A DNA stretch of 64,000 nucleotides from Cricetomys ansorgei (lineage: Eukaryota; Chordata; Mammalia; Rodentia; Nesomyidae), in contig JAMJFZ010000289.1 of NCBI GenBank assembly GCA_026225945.1, forward strand, positions 2,974,501 to 3,038,500, given 5' to 3'. A model generated the notes under the pieces. The model was not told the DNA's origin. It was given only the letters and a program-made list of their open reading frames with translations, and searched no databases. Position 1 is the first letter of the stretch, and each line of letters starts with the position of its first letter. This document shows positions 44,123 through 55,661 of the stretch, piece after piece. The position numbers and the translations under genes were made by a program.

Positions 44123-45504
44123 TCTTGAGAAATAGAATTTAAGGATGAATTTGTTAAATTTCTGGAATAGGCTTTGCAACTTGCTGATACATTTACTGAA
44201 GATTATCTTGATAATATGGAGAATATTTGGAGACCCATGATTAGTAATATCTGAAGGACTTGGATCAAGAGAAACCATGAATTTCCTTACTTACTACATA
44301 AAACTTGAAAACATTTTTGGAAAAATAAGGAAAATAATGATGCTGGCTTGTTGCTTCTAGTATCTTTGCATCACTTGGCAAAGAAAAAGAATGAGTTTCC
44401 TAATAAAATTACCCAACTAGTATTTCAGAATACAGAGACAAAAGAAAAAAAAAACACAATTGACTAGCTCAAGATGCATACAATCTAAAATTTCTAAATG
44501 TGAACTAAAAGAGTATCTTTTCTTTTTTAATTATAAGCATAGCTAAGTTTTTTTTCAGTACCTGTTTATAAGGACAACCAGAAGTAATTTGATTTCAGCT
44601 GACAGGCCCAGAAGTATATCTTTATAGTATTACCTCCAGGGTATATTAGCTCTCCAACATTGTGTCATGACTTAATTCAAAGGGATCTTGATCATCTGTC
44701 TCTTCAATAAATCATCACACTGATAAAGCATATTGAAGACATTATGCTGATTGGACCAAGTGAGCATGTAGCAACTACTTTGAACTTGTTGGTAATACAT
44801 ATACGTATCAGAAGATAGGAAATAAATACAAACAAAATTCAAGGATCTTTTATATCATTGGAATTTCTAAGTGTCCAGTGGGGTGTAACATGTAAAATAT
44901 TCCATCTAAAGTAAAGGATAAGTTATTGGATATGATCCATCCCACCACCAAAGAGGAAGCACAATGATTACTGGGAGGAAAAGCATAATGATCTATTTGG
45001 ATTTAGAAGAGAACATATTGCTCATGTGGGTGTGTTACTCTGAACAATATTCCAAATAACTCTCAATGCGGCTAAATTTGACTAGGGCTTGGAACAGGAG
45101 ACAGGTGTTTTTAGGCCTATGCTATAGTGCAACCTGCTCTACCATTTAGACCATATGATTGAGTAGATCAGATGAGACTTATGGTATCACTGGCAACCAG
45201 AGATACTGTTTGAAAACCATGGGAGGCCCCTATAGAGGATCGTCTCTTCTATGAGAGGAGATTTTGGGATTTTGGACCAAGCCTGTACAATCATATTTAG
45301 GCAACTATTCTACTTTTGAGAAGGGCACTTGGTCTGCTAGTGAGCCTATGTGGGAACTGAATGTTTGGCAGTGAGCCATCAAATAACCATGTGACCTGAT
45401 GGCTAAGACCAATAACACAAAGGACAGCTCTATTGGTGAGGGGCTCACAGAAACTGAAGAGGCAGACCCTGAATCTGAAGGGCCCCTAAATACATCTTAT
45501 GGCT

Positions 45505-45665
45505 GACTGGCTTGATGTACTTGCAAAACTCCTACATACTGGAGTTGGGGAGTCTCTGACCCTTTTACCTGCCCTTGGGAACCTTTTGTTCCTGCTGTGT
45601 TGCCTAGTAAACCTTTGCTGTAGGGGATAGTGTCTGGCCTTGTTCCATCTTCTTATGCCATGCCC
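45505..45665 (+). repeat. L1-associated 3' segment inserted in ERVL pol
   Basis: 'gatgtacttgcaaaactcct', 'gttggggagtctctgaccc', 'cctgcccttgggaacctttt' and 'ttccatcttcttatgccatg' match a common rodent repeat that I associate with L1 3'-UTRs. A piece of it also occurs at 59.3 kb. It interrupts pol between RNase H and integrase. Confidence 0.5.
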
Positions 45666-45990
45666 TGTTTGAAAATGTAGAAAATAGGCAAAGGATGTGG
45701 AGATACTTGTATCCCATGTAAATTCTCATGAAAAAGTGACTTCAACATGGAGAAGTTTAGTAATCAAGAAGATGGTATGACCTGTTGCATAGACCATCAG
45801 CTTCTTTACCCAGCCGCTGCTGTCATTCTCCAAAGGTCTGACAAAGTGTGCTTGGTGGTAGAGATGGAAGTCATGAATGGGCTCAACAACCTAGACTCCA
45901 TTCACCAAATCTGACCTGGCTATCGCTGTCACTGAGTGCTAACTCTGCCAGCAGCAAAGACCAGAACTGAGACCCTAGAAAAGCTCATGT

Positions 45991-46586
45991 AAGAATGATT
46001 GAAACTAAAAACATGTGTAGCACTATCCTATTGACTGGGGGCCCAGAATGAATGCAAAAAGTCAAAAAAAAACTTAATGCATAAAGCTATTTTCCCTCCT
46101 TTCTTTGCAGATGTATTAATAATGAGTCATCTAAAACCCTTGCCACCATTCTTTTCCCATTGTGACCAACTTTATTTCTTCAAACCACAAGTTAAAATTA
46201 ACTATTATTTTCTTTAAATTGCTTCTGTAAGATTGAAAAGGAATCAGTACACCAAGAGATCTATTCTATGGAGGGTTGATACTTCAATATTTAAAACTAA
46301 TGTGGAAACATCATAAAATGTTAAGATCTGTTTATTTATGTAAGATATATGAGATAAACAGAAGATATATCCATTTAATTTACACAAATCATATTGAAAG
46401 TCTTCTTATGAGGTTAATGAAATTACTAATAGTTTAAAGGTAAAGTTCAAAATAGAAATTAGACTTGACTGACCATCCCCTAATGGAAAATAATAGAATA
46501 AATTTAGAATTAGATAGGATAGAAGCCAGGAGAAAGCCTAGCTTCATGGGTGGTCCTATCATAATAGTCCTTATTTAAACTTTGGG
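45991..46586. other. Unassigned sequence downstream of the ERVL
   Basis: Short A-run at 46065-46073, otherwise AT-rich. The ERVL 3' part is absent here. Confidence 0.45.
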
Positions 46587-46587
46587 C

Positions 46588-46665
46588 ATTTCTGTCCATT
46601 TAAGGCCAGTTTGAGTGATCTGGGACTACAGAATAAGATACTATCTCAAAAAACTGAAGGGTTGA
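46588..46665 (+). repeat. B1 SINE, 3' fragment
   Basis: 'ttaaggccagtttgagtgat', 'ctgggactacagaataagat' and 'actatctcaaaaaactgaag' are the B1 right half. Confidence 0.65.
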
Positions 46666-47352
46666 AAGTGTATTTTAGTGGTGCCTGACTTCCATATACA
46701 GAATGCTAAAACAAGCCAATAAACCAATAAGCAAATACCATCTAGCTTTGTAAGGAGCTGTTATTATTTTAGATCAATTATAAGTCTTTTTTCTCAATTA
46801 CAACCTCATAGATATCATCATAGATAGTGGAGCAATTGTCACATGAACTGTTATTCAGTCACTTAACTCGCCCTTGCTGTAATTAGGACATTGCAGAACC
46901 ATTAACAGCTTTATCTCTTAACACTAGAAAATGAATACATGCTACTTCTTTTTTTTATCAGAAGTTAAATTGCTATTAAATCATAGTTAGTAAACTTAGG
47001 CCTCACGCTTGTTTCTCAGGGTCATATCTAAATATACCCACATTGTTGTTCTAGGAATGCTAATTTTACGAAATAAAATTTTATTTAAGATTATTGGACA
47101 TAGAGAAGCCTCATAATCTAATAATCTACCAGTAGGGTCCCTAAAACATCAGTGCAGTGTACCAGGGTGTGGGTCAATACGTTCCAGAGGGTTAGTTCCC
47201 TTTCCATGAAAGCACCACAAATTATCTAATATTTCTACAGCTTTTTTTTTGTGGGAAGGAATTTCATGTGCACAGTATGATTGCTCCGGGATTTTCAATT
47301 CAATTATCATTTTTGCACAATTCAATTTGATTTTCAATTCACAGTATTTAAA
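46666..47352. other. Unassigned AT-rich sequence
   Basis: Nothing recognised. T-runs at 46948-46956 and 47242-47250. Confidence 0.5.
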
Positions 47353-47380
47353 TACACACACACACACACACACACACACA
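47353..47380. repeat. (AC)14 microsatellite
   Basis: Perfect AC array. Confidence 0.95.
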
Positions 47381-47850
47381 AATGTAGATGCATTCTACAT
47401 GTCCATGGGCTACTCTTCTTGTTATTTCATTGGTGGTTTGTCAAAAGTAAGCTGCATGCTGCGATGGCACTGGGTAATCAGTGGTGTCAGTTATGTGTCT
47501 TCAGTACTTACAAATTTACCCCATTGCTTCTCATTATAGATGAAATGTGTCATCTTGAAACAAATCTGCAGGCCTCTATTCGCACAAAGGGCGTTTAGTG
47601 AAACTCATATTCTGTTCTATTTATTTGTGTTTCCTGTCATTTGCAGTGAGAAGTCTTTTAAAATATTGCTTACTGTTTCTAACATTTTTAATTTAGAGGT
47701 TTTATAACAGAAAAATTGGTCCAGAATTTCAAGTGCTCCATAAAATTATAAATGTTTAATGAAACTATATTAAAATAAAATTACTTAAAAATCTTTTAAA
47801 TTAATGATATTTACTTATTTTAAAAAATATTGAATGTGTTGTGTATGCTT
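47381..47850. other. Unassigned sequence
   Basis: The 105-residue plus frame at 47281-47598 spans the AC array and shows no domain. Considered noise. Confidence 0.5.
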
Positions 47851-47851
47851 G

Positions 47852-48135
47852 TATGTATGCGTGTATACGGTGTAATACATTCACCTGAGCACATGTATGT
47901 TGAGATCCAAGGCCGATGCTGCCTGTCTTATATGACTATCCTCATTATTTGGTTTCTCACTGAGCTGAGTAATGATTGATTAGACTCTCTGGCCAGAGAC
48001 TCTCTGGGATCTTCCTATCTCCTTCATCCAATGCTACGGTGGTAGGTGTGTGCTTGCACAGTTAGCTTTTATTTGTGAGTGCTGGGGATGTAAACTTATG
48101 TTCTCATTAGTGCACAAAATACACTTAGCCCTAAT
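47852..48135 (-). repeat. Composite SINE (B4/RSINE type)
   Basis: Reversed: 'gagatccaaggccgatgctg', 'ttggtttctcactgagctga', 'gactctctgggatcttccta', 'ggtggtaggtgtgtgcttgc' and 'gtgagtgctggggatgtaaa'. It has the same architecture as at 35.4 and 49.7 kb. Confidence 0.68.
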
Positions 48136-48231
48136 TTAAGTACTTCCAAATATTAAATACTTTTCATAGAAAGAAGCCTCTAGAGATAGACATGACATAA
48201 CTTTCTATAAGTCTGTCAAATGTCTTAAATA

Positions 48232-48532
48232 GGATGCTTAGCGTGAAGTTGGTAAAGTGCTTGTCTTGCTAGGATGACTTGAGGGACATGTTGGTGCACA
48301 CTCATAAGCCTAGCAGTGGGACAATGACGACAAGTGGATCTGTAGGGCTCACTGAATATCCAGGATTGGCTACTTCGTGAGCTCTAGCCAGTGAAAGATG
48401 CAGTATTACAAAGATCAGGGCGGTGCTGGAGAAGATCATTCATGATTGTCCTCCGGCCTCTATATACATACGCACACTCACTTGCACAAATATGTACACT
48501 GCTCACTCACTCTCACCACACAAAGATATAGT
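48232..48532 (+). repeat. Composite SINE (B4/RSINE type)
   Basis: Plus orientation: 'gaagttggtaaagtgcttgt', 'cttgctaggatgacttgagg', 'tgttggtgcacactcataag', 'caagtggatctgtagggctc' and 'gtcctccggcctctatatac', then a CACT-rich tail. It lies head to tail opposite the preceding copy, about 100 bases away, and the pair could fold as an inverted repeat. Confidence 0.7.
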
Positions 48533-49674
48533 CTTTAGAGGAACAAGACTAAAGGAGACACTGGACTTATATCACTATATATAAATTTGTTTCTTCATTC
48601 TCCTGCACACTGCTTACATTCTCATATTGCAAGTGGAAGTTATAATTGCAGGGATTAAATGTACACTTAACAATTCTATAGCCTGTGAACAATGCTATCT
48701 ACTAGCAGTAAAGAGTGTTTGTGAGCAAAGTACTGAAAAAGAAACTCCTATTTACATGTGGCTGATAACTAGAATTCATTAACTAGTCTTTGATTATGTT
48801 TAACTAGCTTTAAGGATTTGGAGAACATTTACATGATTATTTCTTCAGTCTGTAGCTTTCAAATAATTTGCAACTAAGTTGTCTCAAAATATTTTTGTCA
48901 AATGACCTATCATTGATAGATTTTGATTGCTGTGTATTCATTGCACCTAATCCTGGGTTTTGTAAGGAAAGTATATATGTGCTCTGCAGACACACCCATA
49001 TTTACTTACTACTATTCCCTTATAGTCCTGTTAGTTCCCCTTCTTCACTTAATTTGTTATTAAGTGATCTCTTGTTCTGACTTCATTGCTTTTGAATTAT
49101 TTACTTTCGGGAACATTGATGTAAAATCTAATTTTCAGTTCCACTGTTGCTGAAGCAGGTAAAATTAATAACTTTATTATGAAAAAGTGCTCGAGTATCA
49201 AGGCCTGGAAGAAGAATGTAGAGGGAGGAGGGAAAGAAGCAACAGGAATGGGTAATGCATAAAGGATTCATCCGGCCGCTTTTCCATTTCACTCTTCTTA
49301 TTTATGAGTTTCACACATTGAAATTAACAAGTATCAGCAGTATCTAGAACGTAGTTTTCTTCTTTAAGTGAAGAGGAAATGGATTGACAAGGCACAATTG
49401 AACCAAAGGCCAACTTTAAGAGTCTTCACAATTATAGTAACACAAGTGTTTTGTTGTTCTGTTTTGCTACCTTTTCATTTGTATAAAGAAAACCACTGAG
49501 GGTATGTATCTTCCCACTTCACTACATTTCCTGTGATATTCACCATTACTAAATGAATAAGCATCCAACTTTTTTATTCTTATTGGAAATTTTCATTATT
49601 CTGAACAATGGCCAGTTAGCTGGGAAACATTTTTTAAAATATGATATTTAACAAAATTCACATCACAGAAATAT

Positions 49675-49675
<1 letters not shown>
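48533..49675. other. Unassigned sequence
   Basis: About 1.1 kb with no repeat that I recognise. 'ttcatccggccgcttttcc' (49267-49285) is an isolated CpG pair in otherwise CpG-poor DNA. No coding signal. Confidence 0.45.
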
Positions 49676-49712
<37 letters not shown>

Positions 49713-49985
49713 ATGTGACCAGAGGCCAGAGGATGACTTAGGGTGCCAACCAAGATGGTACATTTTACCTTTTCCTTTTTGATATAGGATTTCTCACTGG
49801 CCCAGAACTCTTCAAGCAGGCTAGGGCAGCTGGACAGTGAGCACCAGGAATCTTTCTGTCTCTATATTCCCATTACCAAGGCTACAAGCATGCAACCCCA
49901 GCCAGATTTTCCAACATAGGTCCAGGTGCTCATGCCTGAAAGGCAAGCACTTCATTGACTGAGCCTTTCACCTCAGCTTTCACTA
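49676..49985 (-). repeat. Composite SINE (B4/RSINE type) with (GT)n
   Basis: A GT array (49676-49710) is followed by 'gaccagaggccagaggatga', 'ttgatataggatttctcact', 'ctggacagtgagcaccagga', 'ctacaagcatgcaacccc' and 'gaaaggcaagcacttcattg' with '...actgagcc'. This is the reversed composite SINE. The array occupies its CA-rich tail. Confidence 0.75.
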
Positions 49986-50183
49986 GTATCCTGTGTAGCA
50001 ACTTTTAAAACTGTAATAATTTTAATATCTACACAATTGATTTGCATATAGACTAGACCTCCAGTCACAAAATCTAAGCTTTATCACTATTGTATGTGTT
50101 CAAATCAGATTAGAAAAACTGCCAAGGAGTTATATGATTAGCTCATGTAGAATTGGCAGTTGATCTTCACAGTTCACCTTCTC
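49986..50183. other. AT-rich spacer
   Basis: Nothing recognised. Confidence 0.45.
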
Positions 50184-50184
50184 C

Positions 50185-50465
50185 ATGTTCCCTCTTTCTT
50201 TTTCTTTTTATAATATGTTTATTAATAATTTGAGTTCATACATTATATGTCAATAAGAACCAATTCCCATTCTTCTCTGTTCAACCCTCCACTTCTGTGC
50301 CCTAAAACAAAAGCAAAATCAACAACAATAAAACAAATATAAGAAAATTAAGTCTGGCTAGTATGGCAGGAGCATGGACCATGGACATCACTGTGGTTTC
50401 TGGAGGCAGCAGGCTTCTCTGATGACAGACATTGACCTGGCCCATACCTACACTGAGGCTAAGCC
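50185..50465 (-). repeat. Rodent L1-associated repeat fragment
   Basis: 'tttattaataatttgagttc', 'ccaattcccattcttctctg', 'ttcaaccctccacttctgtg' and 'gtttctggaggcagcaggct' with 'tctctgatgacagacattga' follow a common rodent repeat that I associate with L1 3' sequences. The orientation is my best guess. Confidence 0.45.
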
Positions 50466-50468
50466 AGA

Positions 50469-50601
50469 CTTTCCTTCCCTTCCTTCCTTCCTTCCTTCCT
50501 TCCTTCCTTCCTTCCTTCCTTCCTTCCTTCCTTCCTTCCATTTCTTTTTCTTTCTTTCTTTCTTTCATTTTCTTTTTCTTTTTTTTTTTTTTTTTTTTTT
50601 G
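50469..50601. repeat. (TTCC)n-(TTTC)n-poly(T) polypyrimidine tract
   Basis: TTCC units (50471-50539), then TTTC units, then a 22-base T run: about 130 bases with almost no purine on plus. It creates overlapping Ser/Pro/Phe and Arg/Lys/Glu frames on both strands that are not genes. Confidence 0.95.
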
Positions 50602-52470
50602 GTTTGGTATCCAATTTTGTGTTCTGCTTTCCCCAAAAGAAGACATTTTTTTCTTGATAAATAATTTCCACATGCCATTTCAAAAGCCTGTGAGCCTCTC
50701 TGCAGACAAAAACAGCCACTCTGAAACACGCAGCCATTCCAGCCCCTCTAGCCTTCAGAGTTCCTCACGTGCATCAGTATGTGCATATTCACACGGTGAC
50801 TGAGCACAATAGACAGATGTGACATTTACATTAAAGAAAATGCACAGGAGTCCAAGGGAGTCAAGGTGACAAATTCAGTGTTGAATCATATACTTCAGTA
50901 GAAACGGAGGCTGGGAGAAGATGTGTCTACCCTGTGACATCCAGCCCTGGGACAGGAAGAGAGCACAGAGTTGAGAAAGTAGGGAAGGAAGGGAATGTCT
51001 TCTGAGGAGAGGCTCTGAAAGGCTGTTCCTCCTTAGATCATACCCGGCTCTTATATTTTGAGCTTTACCAATGGTGAGACAATAAGCTTTTAATCTAACC
51101 CATTATAATTTCCATAGCAGTATGGTATTTGTACTATTGTTTCTTAAAATGCTAAAACATGCTTTGTCCTGGAAGTAGTAATTAACCAGGCTTATAATTC
51201 AAACCTTTCTGTTTCAATGACAGTGATTATATTTCTCCTCGATTAATTTTTACATTTTCTTTGGTTATTTTGATTTTAATCATCTATTATCTGTGTTGTT
51301 ATTTTTAAGGAATGTCATTGTGAATCATGGCATAGCCTCTCAGAACTCCCATATCTAGCTGATACTCATTAGGTCAAAACCCAGTTAAAAATATATTGAG
51401 TTTTTCATATGTATCTACTCCCACCTTAAGCAAGCTGGGCATGATTATTCTTCCCTTAATTGTTGCCTAGATTGAGTAATTCGTTTTTTTTTCAGAAGAA
51501 GAGTGTGTGTAAGGGGAAAAATAATTGCTATCCAGTAGAGAAACCTGGAAGACATTACCACCGAGTGATGAGGTTAATATCACCAGTGAAAGGCCAGTTG
51601 GGTCTCAGGTATCTTTGATTATGTTTGGCATAAAGGCAATGTCATCTCTGTGGAATTTATATAGAGAAACTAGGAGAAAAAAAACAAAACAAAACAAGTT
51701 TTATATTGTACCTTGGTTTGAATCCTAGAAGAGAAAACGTTGGGGATCCTAATGAAGGAGAACATGAACTCTGATAAAGCTTGTGGCTAAGAGAACGACG
51801 TTTATGCTAATCTGCTGAACTTAATAAACATTTCAAATTCTGTAGCAAGTTCATATCAGAGGAACAGGCCGACAAATGGATATTTATTTTTCTTTGCAAC
51901 TTAGAGAAATCAAAAGTGATTCCAATGTTAGAAGATGAGTTAGGCTTTGTTTAGAAGACAACCCACAATCAATAGTGCTTCGTGTAAAAATAAGATGTGC
52001 TGTGCTGGGATACACTGTAATTCTGGACTGGATTCCATATACGATCATCAGCTCGTGATTCCCTGGAGAGAATCATTATCAAGTTTTGTTATAAGTCCGT
52101 AGCCATCTCTTTTGATGTTCTACAAGGCCACAGTCATATGAGATCGCTTTCATTAAACCTATGGGATTGAGAGGAGAAATGGCTACTATCACCTTCCTTG
52201 CCTTTCATCCACTTCTGTGGCTTCTTCCATTGAGATCACCCCTACAGCATCCTTGGTAGGCTTGTTCCTATAGGTCTTAAAAATATCACTACAGTAATTC
52301 AAATGTTGTTATGCTCTAGCATTGCAAAGTTGCATATAGGTAAAAATACATCCCAGGTTCATACCATCATGCATGCTGGTCTTAAACACAACTTACTGAT
52401 TCATTCTTTGCTTAGGCCTCTTTTTGGAACATTGAATTTCTCTCAAGTTATTTTGCCAATTTTTCTATGC
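50602..52470. other. Unassigned sequence
   Basis: About 1.9 kb. The section at 51530-51720 ('gaagacattaccaccgag', 'gttaatatcaccagtg') may be a decayed mammal-wide element that I cannot name. It has an A-rich run at 51676-51695. No gene signal. Confidence 0.42.
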
Positions 52471-52471
52471 T

Positions 52472-52526
52472 CAGCGCTTTAGGAAATATCTAACATAGAG
52501 CAGTTATTTAATAAATGTGATAAATT
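52472..52526 (+). repeat. MIR SINE, 3' end
   Basis: 'tcagcgctttaggaaatatc', 'taacatagagcagttattta' and 'ataaatgtgataa' match the last ~50 bases of MIR (the 'aaagcgcttagaacagtg...caataaatgtt' region). Confidence 0.5.
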
Positions 52527-52688
52527 GAATACCACAGTGATTTATTACAGAGATAAAGCTGGAACATGGTACATTAGGTCATCTTATTCATGTCGATGAC
52601 TTTGTTTTTGTGTGTACTGCAATGGACTGTTATTCGGACACAGTGAAGTGTGTTTCTAAAGACTGCAGTAGAAATATGGCTTACTTAT
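52527..52688. other. Unassigned spacer
   Basis: Nothing recognised. Confidence 0.4.
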
Positions 52689-52689
52689 T

Positions 52690-53245
52690 GGTGCTAATAT
52701 TGAAAGGACAAGACCAAAGCAGCCAAATTTTAGTCAGGCTTCTAAGAGCACCAAAATTGTGTAGGCCCAAGTCAGGGGCAATGTGACTCAGAACAGTTCC
52801 CAAAACTGAAGTAAGAGAAACAATTTCTGTAAGAAAAACAATTTCTAAGACAAACAAGATATAGACCACTCACTAATGACCTTGGTCTAAGGATTTCCCC
52901 CCACCCACATTGACTAAGACCCTAAAGTTTACATTTTCTAGTGCCCGCGACCTTGCTATATGCCAGCACCAAGCAGTTTAAAGGTTAATACTCACATCAC
53001 TATAGACTCACGCCTGACAATCTGTTGTTATGCTCTGCCTTTGAAAAACATATATAAATCATACTCAGAATGTGCTAATTGGTCACTCCCACCTGCCTCG
53101 TTTGAGACATCTGTGGGAGTGGACCCTAATGTGTTGGAAATAAACCTCCTGCTTTTGCATCGATCTCGAGTACTGGTGATTTCTCGGGGGTCTCCTTCCG
53201 TCTGCCCCAAACTAAACAAAACCTCAAACAGGAGTTCGTAACTAT
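52690..53245 (+). mobile_element. ERV solo LTR, class I-like, with promoter and polyA landmarks
   Basis: It has a U3 with a tandem 17/18-base repeat ('taagagaaacaatttct' at 52812-52828 and its variant at 52830-52846) and a TATA box in 'catatataaatc' (53049). AATAAA lies in 'ggaaataaacctcctg' (53137), with a GT-rich/C-rich U5 ('tctcgggggtctccttccg'). TATA-to-polyA spacing of about 90 bases fits a gammaretrovirus-like LTR. The frames at 52960-53241 and 53028-53219 lie within it. Outer limits are approximate and no target-site duplication was seen. Confidence 0.7.
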
Positions 53246-55386
53246 TACAGAAATAAGTAAAAATACAACTATATTTATTTTGTAGATAGATAAGTTATCC
53301 TTTCAAACACTTCTGTATTCTTACAAAACAGGTAATTCAGTTGATAAAAATTTTAGTGTGGATAAAGCAATGAATACATGGAATTAACATAAATAACTCA
53401 AATACATTTTCGTATAAAAACAACATGAAACCCATTAAACATTCAGAATTTGGCTCCATGGTAGAATTTCTTTATATAAAGTTATTTTTTTAATGTTGCT
53501 TATTTTAATTACCTGTCATGTCATTAAGGACTATCAAAATGCTACATTAAACTGTAGTAAAGACTATAGAGAGTGGAATACTGCATTACAAATATATTTT
53601 ATATAATATTTAAAAAATTAAGCACAATACAATTTATTTAATGGCTAAAATCATATACAATTACTTTGTTCTCTGTGTGTATTGTGTTTTATTAATTAGT
53701 TTCGTAAAGACTGCATGGATTTGTCCTCTGGCTATGAATTGTTTATATAGTCCATATAAAACTTAGAGACCCTACACATACTGAGTAAGAAAGCAGGCCA
53801 ATCACTCTTTGTGTTTGTCCTTAATTCTTGCATTTATTCACTTAATTCACAACTCCTTCATATGTAGATTTGAGTATATATTTTAGCAAAAAATGGAAAA
53901 TAGTAGATCAGAGTGAGGCATGAATTCTCTTGAGTGATTACAAAAGTCTGAACATCATTGGTTACTAGTTAATTGGCATGTGATATATATTAAAATCTTT
54001 GATGACAGCTTATTAGAGTGAATAGAGTCTTGTGTACAATTAGAATGAGTCTTAAATACTGAGGGTATATGATAAAATTGAAAAAATCATAATATCAAGG
54101 CATTTAGAGATATGACAAGTTATAATGGCTTAACAAGGATATTTCTACAGAAAAATTAAAATTAAAGTCTGACAAAAACTTTATTGGAGGACTATTATTT
54201 ATTCTTGTGAAATTAAAAGAGCCATAAAGTAATTTAATTGGGAAAACATATTAAAATGCAGGTATACTGTTAATTACCTGGTATGATAATGTGAATATGA
54301 AAAGGTAGACATTTACTTCAGTAATTATTCATATGAAGAAGGCTACCTTTGATATGACAGTGTTTTCAAGGTGCATATACTCATACATTTGAATATTTTG
54401 GACTGATGCTTTTTTATTCATTACAAATGAGCCAATAATATTGGATGATGCAGAATTATTTAATTTGAGAGCTACAGTGATAGTTTAAAAACTCATTTTA
54501 TGAATAAGGAGAGTAACTCAGATAATATGAATCATGAATAGAATGGACTTTTAATTCTAATCCAACATACCGGGAACACTGCATTTAGCAAGAGACCAGT
54601 TTAATTCAAAGCCTAAGGCAGATGGTCTCTTGGGAACTCTCCTAGCTAACTATGCGATGAAAGCTCAGAATTGATTCAATTGTACACTACACAGTGAGAA
54701 TACACCCACAATGAATCCTGAAAAGCTTATGCCTGTTTGATTGGCATACCTGAAGAGCTCAAAGAACACTGAGCTAAATATAATCTTGCCAGAGAAAACA
54801 TTTTCTTAACAGAAGCTAAATATACTTTATTTCATATATTTGTATATATTACATATTCTTTATATATTTGCTTTCTATACTTCACTTTAGGAAATAAAAT
54901 TTAAGAACTTTATATATCATCTTATATGTAAATGTATCAAATTGAGATTCTTCATTTGTTACTTGAAGATTTTTTTATATTGTGCACTTTCGTGAAGCCA
55001 ATTTCAACTATAAAGTTCTTATATTTAACATAAGACTTCATTCAGATTCTCTACAGTGGGAATGTTTGTCCTACATTTTGTTGTTGGCTTCTAATTGTTA
55101 TGTATATTTTCAATTAATTTATCATGCACTGTAAAGCAAATTTCCTACTAATTGCTTTTGTCTTATAATTTTGTACCACTAAATTTTATAAATTTAACAC
55201 TTTAGATTTTCCTCAGGATATAATTCTCTGTAATGCATACATATTTTATTTTACTATTATACAACTCTTCAATAAATAGTTTTCATCATCCCAAATGTTA
55301 TCTTGTGTTTAGAATAAAATATATTTATTGAATAAACATACTAGTAATTGCAAAATATATGAGTTATATTTTCAAATGGAGAATGT
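53246..55386. other. Unassigned AT-rich sequence
   Basis: About 2.1 kb of A/T-rich DNA with no recognised transposon. Slightly more complex at 54560-54790. No gene signal. Confidence 0.5.
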
Positions 55387-55387
55387 A

Positions 55388-55475
55388 GCCACTGAGTACA
55401 GTGATATATGACTGCTATCCCAACTTCATGGGGTGCGAGACAGCAACAAGTGTAGGTTGATCAAATAGTGAAACC
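55388..55475 (+). repeat. Possible decayed B1/B4 SINE head
   Basis: 'actgctatcccaacttcatg' and 'agtgtaggttgatc' are in the order expected for the B1 left half, but identity is low. Confidence 0.28.
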
Positions 55476-55537
55476 TTATTTTAAGCAGTTATGTGTGTAT
55501 TTGATCTTGTCTAGTAACAAGTGTAGACATTCTTGTG

Positions 55538-55661
55538 TTTACAATACACTTACTGTTTGTAAATTAGACCATATTTCTATCTTGAAAACAAATAAAAATA
55601 TAATTACATTTACAATATACTTTCTGTTTGTTTGTAAGACCGTATTTCTACTTTAAGCAAA
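55538..55661. repeat. Old local duplication, ~52-base units, 71-base period
   Basis: 'tttacaatacacttactg' with 'gaccatatttctat' (from 55538) recurs as 'tttacaatatactttctg' with 'gaccgtatttctac' (from 55609), with about one difference in five bases. Confidence 0.7.

Larger units (their letters stand above)
44102..45990 (+). pseudogene. pol (ERVL remnant): ERVL internal region with degraded pol (RT, RNase H, integrase start)
   Basis: Behind the primer-binding site is about 450 bases of gag-like, heavily decayed sequence, then recognisable pol. The reverse transcriptase block is at about 44600-45080. Its active-site motif, normally Y-x-D-D, reads H-I-E-D at 44729-44740, so the Tyr and the first Asp are lost. 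In-frame stops follow, the first at 44816-44818. RNase H-like sequence runs to about 45420. After a foreign segment (about 45505-45665), the integrase N-terminal part is seen at about 45675-45990 ('tatcccatgtaaattctcat', 'actctgccagcagcaaagac'), with frameshifts. No protease, env, dUTPase or 3' LTR was found. It is a dead, 3'-truncated provirus. Confidence 0.78.

Noticed and set aside
50302..50803. Overlapping 90-123-residue frames on both strands
   Set aside because: They are translations of a TTCC/TTTC/T tract. Low-complexity Ser-Pro-Phe and Lys-Glu-Arg runs are not genes.
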